Notes under the pieces: generated by a model
Told to the model about the DNA's origin: nothing
Database searches by the model: none
What the model saw: the letters and a program-made list of their open reading frames with translations, nothing else
Source of the DNA: Aeromicrobium endophyticum
Lineage (GTDB): Bacteria > Actinomycetota > Actinomycetes > Propionibacteriales > Nocardioidaceae
Length of the DNA: 64,000 bases
Reading direction: 5' to 3'
Assembly: GCF_003586285.1 (NCBI RefSeq)
Contig: NZ_QUBR01000002.1
Location: forward strand, 1,364,001 to 1,428,000
Position numbers and translations under genes: made by a program
Shown here: piece after piece, positions 60,042 through 64,000 of the stretch
Numbering within the stretch: position 1 is the first letter of the stretch
Layout: each line of letters starts with the position of its first letter

Positions 60042-61672
60042 TTCACGGACACCGTGATGCGACCGTTCGCCTCGAGGGTCAAGGTTCCCTTGCTGAAGTA
60101 GACGCGCTCACGTCCGCCCGAGATCTTGCGCTGCGTCTTGGTGGGCACGCCGAGCTTGCCCCTCAGCTCGCCGCGCGAGATGTACTTGTTCTCGAGACGT
60201 CCGTAGACGGCGACGGCGACGAGCGGCTTGTTCTTGCGCTTGACCCGGTAGATCGTGCCGTGGTGGAAGCGCTGCAGGCGCACCTGCGAACGCGCCGACG
60301 CCATCTGCGACGTCGTGGGCACGCCGAGGACGCCCGACTGGGCGCCGCGCGACTTGTAGCGCGACCGGACGACGTCCTTGACCGCGTACGTGCCGAAGCG
60401 CGACGAGATGATGTCGAGGTTGCGGTAGCGGGCCTTCGTGCCCTTGGGCGCGGTGTAGAACGGGTACTCGGCGGCGACCAGCGAGCCGGTCATCCCGGCG
60501 CCCAGCCTCGACGCCATCTGCGTGATCGGCGTCGACGAGCCGGCACCCGAGGCGACGCTCGCGCGCAGGCCGCCCGGCTCGCCGAGCCAGGCATACGCAG
60601 CCGCGCCCGGGCACTCCGTGCCGACGACGTCACGGTGTCCCGCGATGCGGTTGAGCGTCTTGCCGCCGAGCGAGTAGGTGCCGGTGGCCGGGATGCCCGC
60701 CAGACCGAAGCGCCAGCTGATCAGCTTGGCCACGGCCTCCTTGGTGGCCTGCGTCGGGGCGCTCTTGTCGAACGTCCCCATCATCGAGACGCCCATCGTG
60801 TAGGTGTTCACGGCTGCGTTGCCGGAGTGAGCGGCCCGGACGGCGCGGGTGATGCCGCCGTTGCGTCCCTCGAAGATCTGGCCGTACTTGTCGACCAGGA
60901 AGTTGTAGCCGATGTCGCACCACTTGCGCGACTTCATGTGATACGCCTGCGTGGCGCGCACGATCTGCGCCGACTGCGCCGCCGTGTACGAGTTGGTGCC
61001 CGCCGTGTGGTGGACGACGGCGCCCATGATGCCGCTGCTGACGGTCGGCGTGTCGCACTTGGTGTTGGGTGCGGCACCCCATCCCGAGCGCAGGATGATC
61101 GGGGGCTGCGCCGTGGCGGCGGCCGCCGTCACCGTGCCGGCCGACGACGTGCGGTAGACCGCGTTGCTCGCCGCCGCGGGGTCGCTCGGCGTCGCGCCCG
61201 CGTCGATCGTGTCGACCTTGAGGCCTGCAGGACGCAGACCGGTGGGGCTGGTCACCTTGACCGCCACGCCGTCGGCCGTGCCGACCCACAGGGGCTCGGT
61301 GCCGGGACGACCGCCCTCGGTGTCGTCGACGCCCTCGATGTGCAGCTCCTGCCAGGTGCCCCAGGTGCCGTTCGTGCGCATCCTGACCTCGACCACCATG
61401 CCGGTGGCGTCGAAGCCGCTGTCCCACGTCACGCCCACGAGACCGAAGTCGTCGGTGCCCCGGGCGGGCAGCTCGGCCACCAGGTCGGAGCCGTCGGCAC
61501 TGGCCGCGGAGAGTGCCTGCGGTGCGGCGGGCACCGTCGTGCTCGACACGTCGGCTGCGCCGGCGGACGCCGGCGGAGCCACGATGTCGTCGGCCTGGGC
61601 CGAGCCTGTTGCGACGTACGTCATGGACGTGGCCAGCACGGCCCCGACGATCGCCCCCGAGATGAAACGCAT
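60038..61672 (-). CDS. Secreted PGRP-type N-acetylmuramoyl-L-alanine amidase with C-terminal repeats
   Basis: 544 residues. A signal peptide covers 1-27 (cleavage about GSAQA|DD). A beta-rich region (about 55-160) precedes the amidase/PGRP domain (about 195-365) with zinc ligands in VVHHTAG and AGHRDVVGTECPG. The C-terminal third carries LGFP-like repeats (GVLGVPTTSQMAS, GKLGVPTKTQRKI), which in other actinobacteria bind the envelope. It should cut the peptidoglycan stem-peptide amide. It is a tandem paralogue of the next gene. Confidence 0.93.
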   Translation of the reverse strand: MRFISGAIVGAVLATSMTYVATGSAQADDIVAPPASAGAADVSSTTVPAAPQALSAASADGSDLVAELPARGTDDFGLVGVTWDSGFDATGMVVEVRMRTNGTWGTWQELHIEGVDDTEGGRPGTEPLWVGTADGVAVKVTSPTGLRPAGLKVDTIDAGATPSDPAAASNAVYRTSSAGTVTAAAATAQPPIILRSGWGAAPNTKCDTPTVSSGIMGAVVHHTAGTNSYTAAQSAQIVRATQAYHMKSRKWCDIGYNFLVDKYGQIFEGRNGGITRAVRAAHSGNAAVNTYTMGVSMMGTFDKSAPTQATKEAVAKLISWRFGLAGIPATGTYSLGGKTLNRIAGHRDVVGTECPGAAAYAWLGEPGGLRASVASGAGSSTPITQMASRLGAGMTGSLVAAEYPFYTAPKGTKARYRNLDIISSRFGTYAVKDVVRSRYKSRGAQSGVLGVPTTSQMASARSQVRLQRFHHGTIYRVKRKNKPLVAVAVYGRLENKYISRGELRGKLGVPTKTQRKISGGRERVYFSKGTLTLEANGRITVSVK

Positions 61673-61681
61673 GTGAAGAAC

Positions 61682-64000
61682 CTAACTGCCGAAGCTGAAC
61701 CAATTGGACTTGAGACCGAATGCCCACCGGGCGTCGTTGCCGCTGATCGTCACGCTCCGCGACGATCCCTGCAGCGTCACGCTGGCGACGCGGCCACCCC
61801 AGTCGCCGCCACCCGTGCGACGCGTGACGGTGAGTGACCTGAGCGTCCCGATCGACGGGTACGCCTTCTGGATCGTGCTCGCCGGAACGGAGATCGTCCA
61901 GGCGTGGTTGGGGTTGCCCGCCCAGCCGTCGTACGGATCGTCCCCGGCGACGAGGTAGGGCTGCGATCCTGCCGAGGTGCGCCCGCCCGAGGATGACGAG
62001 AACTGCGTCATCGCCGGCGCACCCTGGTAGGAGACGTACTGGCCCTTCGTCGCCCGGACCGCGGCATCGGTCGCCGCCGTCTCGCGCGAGGCACCTCCGT
62101 ACACCTGGCACGCGGTGGTGCTGCAGATGTCGTAGTAGCGCGACGGGTTGAGGCTGCGCACGCCGTACGTCCGGGCCGCCACCGCTTGTGCCTTCAGCGC
62201 CTCGGGGGCCCAGCCGGCGGGCATCTCGGCGGCCACGACGCCGCGCACGTAGTGCTCGACCGGCAGCACGTTGACGGTGTCGCGCGCCGTCGACCCCTTC
62301 GACGGGACGGCCGAGCGGATCACCCCGCGGTACGCGACCGTGCCGCCGGGCAGCATCAGGCCGATGCGGGACGGACCCTCGAACTGGCCGTCACCGGTCC
62401 AGCGGATGCCCTTGTACGAGCGGTACTTCGTCGAGGTGCGGTACTGCAGCGTCGACTGGGTCTTCTTGGAGGAGACCCGCACGATCCGCCAGCTCTTGAC
62501 CGCACGGCCGCCGATGCGGGTCGGCAGCGACTTGCGGTAGGACGTGCCGGTCTTGCGGAACTTCAGGCCCGAGGCGGCGCGGACGTCGACGGCGTCCGAG
62601 GTGTCCTGCGAGATCAGCACCCGGATCGAGCCACCGCGGGTGGCCAGCGTCGTGCCCGGGTAGTAGGTCGCCAGGATGCCGGCGTACGCCACGCCGGCGC
62701 GGGCGGCGCCCTGGGCGCCGTACTGGCTCATGCCGATGCCGTGCCCGTAGCCGTGACCCATCACCGTGATGGATCCCGATGCCGGCACGGTGACGCGGTC
62801 GGAGGCCGCCGGCGTCGTCGAGGCCGACGAGACCGAGGACGCCGACGACGCCGTGGACGCGAACGAGGCCGTGGAGACCGACGAGACGGACGACTGCTTG
62901 GTGCGCGAGCTCGAGCTCTTCAGGTTGAACCCCTTGAGCGACGAGTAGGCGCCCTTCGCACTGCCGTTGACGCCGCGGACCTTGGCGTACCAGTCGGTGT
63001 CGCGGGTCGGCTTCAGCTTCGACATCAGCGCGGTCGGCGACGTCACGCCGCGTGCGACGCGGTCGCACGACCGGTTGGTCTTGGTGGCGACCAGGCAGAC
63101 CTCGTACGAGGTCGCCCCGGCCACGCCCGACCAGCGCAGGCGGGCCGACTTCTTGCCCGGCGTGACGCTGATGCGTCCGACCTTGGCCGGCTTGGCGGCC
63201 GGTGCCGGAGCGGCCTGTCCGCTGCCGGTGATCACGGCGCCGGCGGCGTTGTACGCGGTGGCCCGGCCCGTGGCGGCGGCTGTGAGGACGTAGCCCCCGT
63301 CGAAGTTCTGGCGGGTGCCGCCCGTGACGGCCACGGCCTCGCCGGCGGGGTAGCCGAGCACGCCGGTGCGCGAGCCCAGGCGGTCGTACTCGTCGCGCGC
63401 CGCACCCGAGATGGCGAAGACCGTCCCCGTGCCGGCGGCGCCCTTGGCGTAGAGATCGAGGTACTTGGCACGCAGGCGGCTGCCGGTCGAGGTCTGCGCC
63501 TCGCCGATGAAGATCGGCCCCGCGGTGGCCGAGCCGATCGCGGCGTAGCGCGACTTGACGGTGCTGGAGTAGCCCGCCATGTACGCCTCGACCCGGTCGC
63601 GCAGCCCGCCGGCCTCCGACAGCCACGCGTACCCGTAGCGTCCCGGGCACGCCGTGCTGAGCACGTCGCGGTGTCCCGCGATCATGTTGAGCGTCTTGCC
63701 GCCGATCGAGTAGGTGCCCTTGGCCTTGAGGTAGTTGGTGCCGAGGCGCCAGCCGATCAGCCTCACCATGGCGTCCTTGAGAGCCGGCGTGGGCTTGACC
63801 TCGTCGTAGTTGCCCATCATCGAGACGCCCATGGCGTACGTGTTGACCTCGGCGTTGCCCGAGTGGGCGGCGCGGATCGCACGGTCGATGCCGCCGCGGC
63901 GGCCCTCGAAGATCTGGCCGTACTTGTCGACCAGGAAGTTGTAGCCGAGGTCGCACCACTTGCGCGACTTCACGTGGTACGCCTGGGTCGCACGGACGAT
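61682..64000 (-). CDS. PGRP amidase fused to FnIII-like and SpoIID/LytB domains (partial, N-terminus off window)
   Basis: 772 codons are visible; the start lies beyond 64000. The first 120 residues are the end of a PGRP amidase domain nearly identical to the upstream-numbered paralogue (KSRKWCDLGYNFLVDKYGQ, AGHRDVLSTACPG). LGFP-like repeats follow (about 150-240), then an FnIII-like domain (about 265-360), a Ser-rich linker (about 360-395) and a SpoIID/LytB domain (about 400-772) with GHGYGHGIGMSQYGAQGAA and VEHYVRGVVAAEMP. SpoIID-type proteins are lytic transglycosylases or amidase enhancers, so the chain may cut both glycan and peptide bonds. Confidence 0.92.
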   Translation of the reverse strand: MVRATQAYHVKSRKWCDLGYNFLVDKYGQIFEGRRGGIDRAIRAAHSGNAEVNTYAMGVSMMGNYDEVKPTPALKDAMVRLIGWRLGTNYLKAKGTYSIGGKTLNMIAGHRDVLSTACPGRYGYAWLSEAGGLRDRVEAYMAGYSSTVKSRYAAIGSATAGPIFIGEAQTSTGSRLRAKYLDLYAKGAAGTGTVFAISGAARDEYDRLGSRTGVLGYPAGEAVAVTGGTRQNFDGGYVLTAAATGRATAYNAAGAVITGSGQAAPAPAAKPAKVGRISVTPGKKSARLRWSGVAGATSYEVCLVATKTNRSCDRVARGVTSPTALMSKLKPTRDTDWYAKVRGVNGSAKGAYSSLKGFNLKSSSSRTKQSSVSSVSTASFASTASSASSVSSASTTPAASDRVTVPASGSITVMGHGYGHGIGMSQYGAQGAARAGVAYAGILATYYPGTTLATRGGSIRVLISQDTSDAVDVRAASGLKFRKTGTSYRKSLPTRIGGRAVKSWRIVRVSSKKTQSTLQYRTSTKYRSYKGIRWTGDGQFEGPSRIGLMLPGGTVAYRGVIRSAVPSKGSTARDTVNVLPVEHYVRGVVAAEMPAGWAPEALKAQAVAARTYGVRSLNPSRYYDICSTTACQVYGGASRETAATDAAVRATKGQYVSYQGAPAMTQFSSSSGGRTSAGSQPYLVAGDDPYDGWAGNPNHAWTISVPASTIQKAYPSIGTLRSLTVTRRTGGGDWGGRVASVTLQGSSRSVTISGNDARWAFGLKSNWFSFGS

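Overview
The window is a 64 kb piece of a high-GC Actinomycetota chromosome. Almost every real gene has a strongly G/C third codon position, GTG starts are common, and many genes look leaderless (TANNNT box 6-7 nt before the start codon). The gene set (two-part acyl-CoA carboxylase with an epsilon subunit, Mqo, SigE with a zinc anti-sigma factor, DUF3117, actinobacterial Mrp) and the gene order fit a free-living member of the Nocardioidaceae type such as Aeromicrobium or Nocardioides. That placement is inference. I see no rRNA, tRNA, CRISPR, IS element or prophage.

Region 1 (1-15.0 kb) is metabolic and transport. It holds a partial acyl-CoA dehydrogenase, an EamA exporter, a TIGR01777 epimerase behind a double palindromic operator, a WS/DGAT acyltransferase divergent from an HSL-type esterase, a YdeP-like molybdopterin oxidoreductase coupled to a DUF1810 gene, a very large secreted amidase, and an OFA-family MFS transporter with an extra C-terminal segment. 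Region 2 (15.1-27.6 kb) resembles the M. tuberculosis Rv1201c-Rv1232c neighbourhood, rearranged: MgtE-like/CBS protein, DUF1003, an ABC-F/methyltransferase pair, mrp, tatB, anti-sigma factor, sigE, O-methyltransferase, DUF3117, enoyl-CoA hydratase, tag, LOG protein, dapE. htrA is absent from between the anti-sigma factor and tatB.

Region 3 (27.6-39.2 kb) carries a double-VOC protein, an APH(6)-like kinase, mqo, and purE-purK-cyclase-PH protein-birA, divergent from accD-accE-hypothetical-maf and a small Tudor-like protein. It resembles the mycobacterial purE/purK/birA/accD5/accE5/maf/accA3 locus, but accA3 lies 19 kb away at 57.8 kb.

Region 4 (39.2-56.1 kb) separates maf from accA3 and is a surface-glycan island. 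It has a Wzz-like copolymerase, a Wzy-like polymerase, a class-III aminotransferase, a flippase, four glycosyltransferase genes (one a GT2-GT4 fusion), a GNAT protein and a nucleotide-sugar module (C-methyltransferase, RfbF-like nucleotidyltransferase, PIG-L deacetylase, SDR epimerase). An RmlC-like epimerase and a second C-methyltransferase with no recognisable SAM-binding loop lie beside it. Together they could make, polymerise and export a glycan containing an unusual C-methylated or deacetylated sugar.

Region 5 (56.2-64 kb) has a small membrane protein, a second acyl-CoA dehydrogenase, accA3, a membrane protein, and two tandem paralogous PGRP-type cell-wall amidases. The second is fused to a SpoIID/LytB domain and runs off the window.
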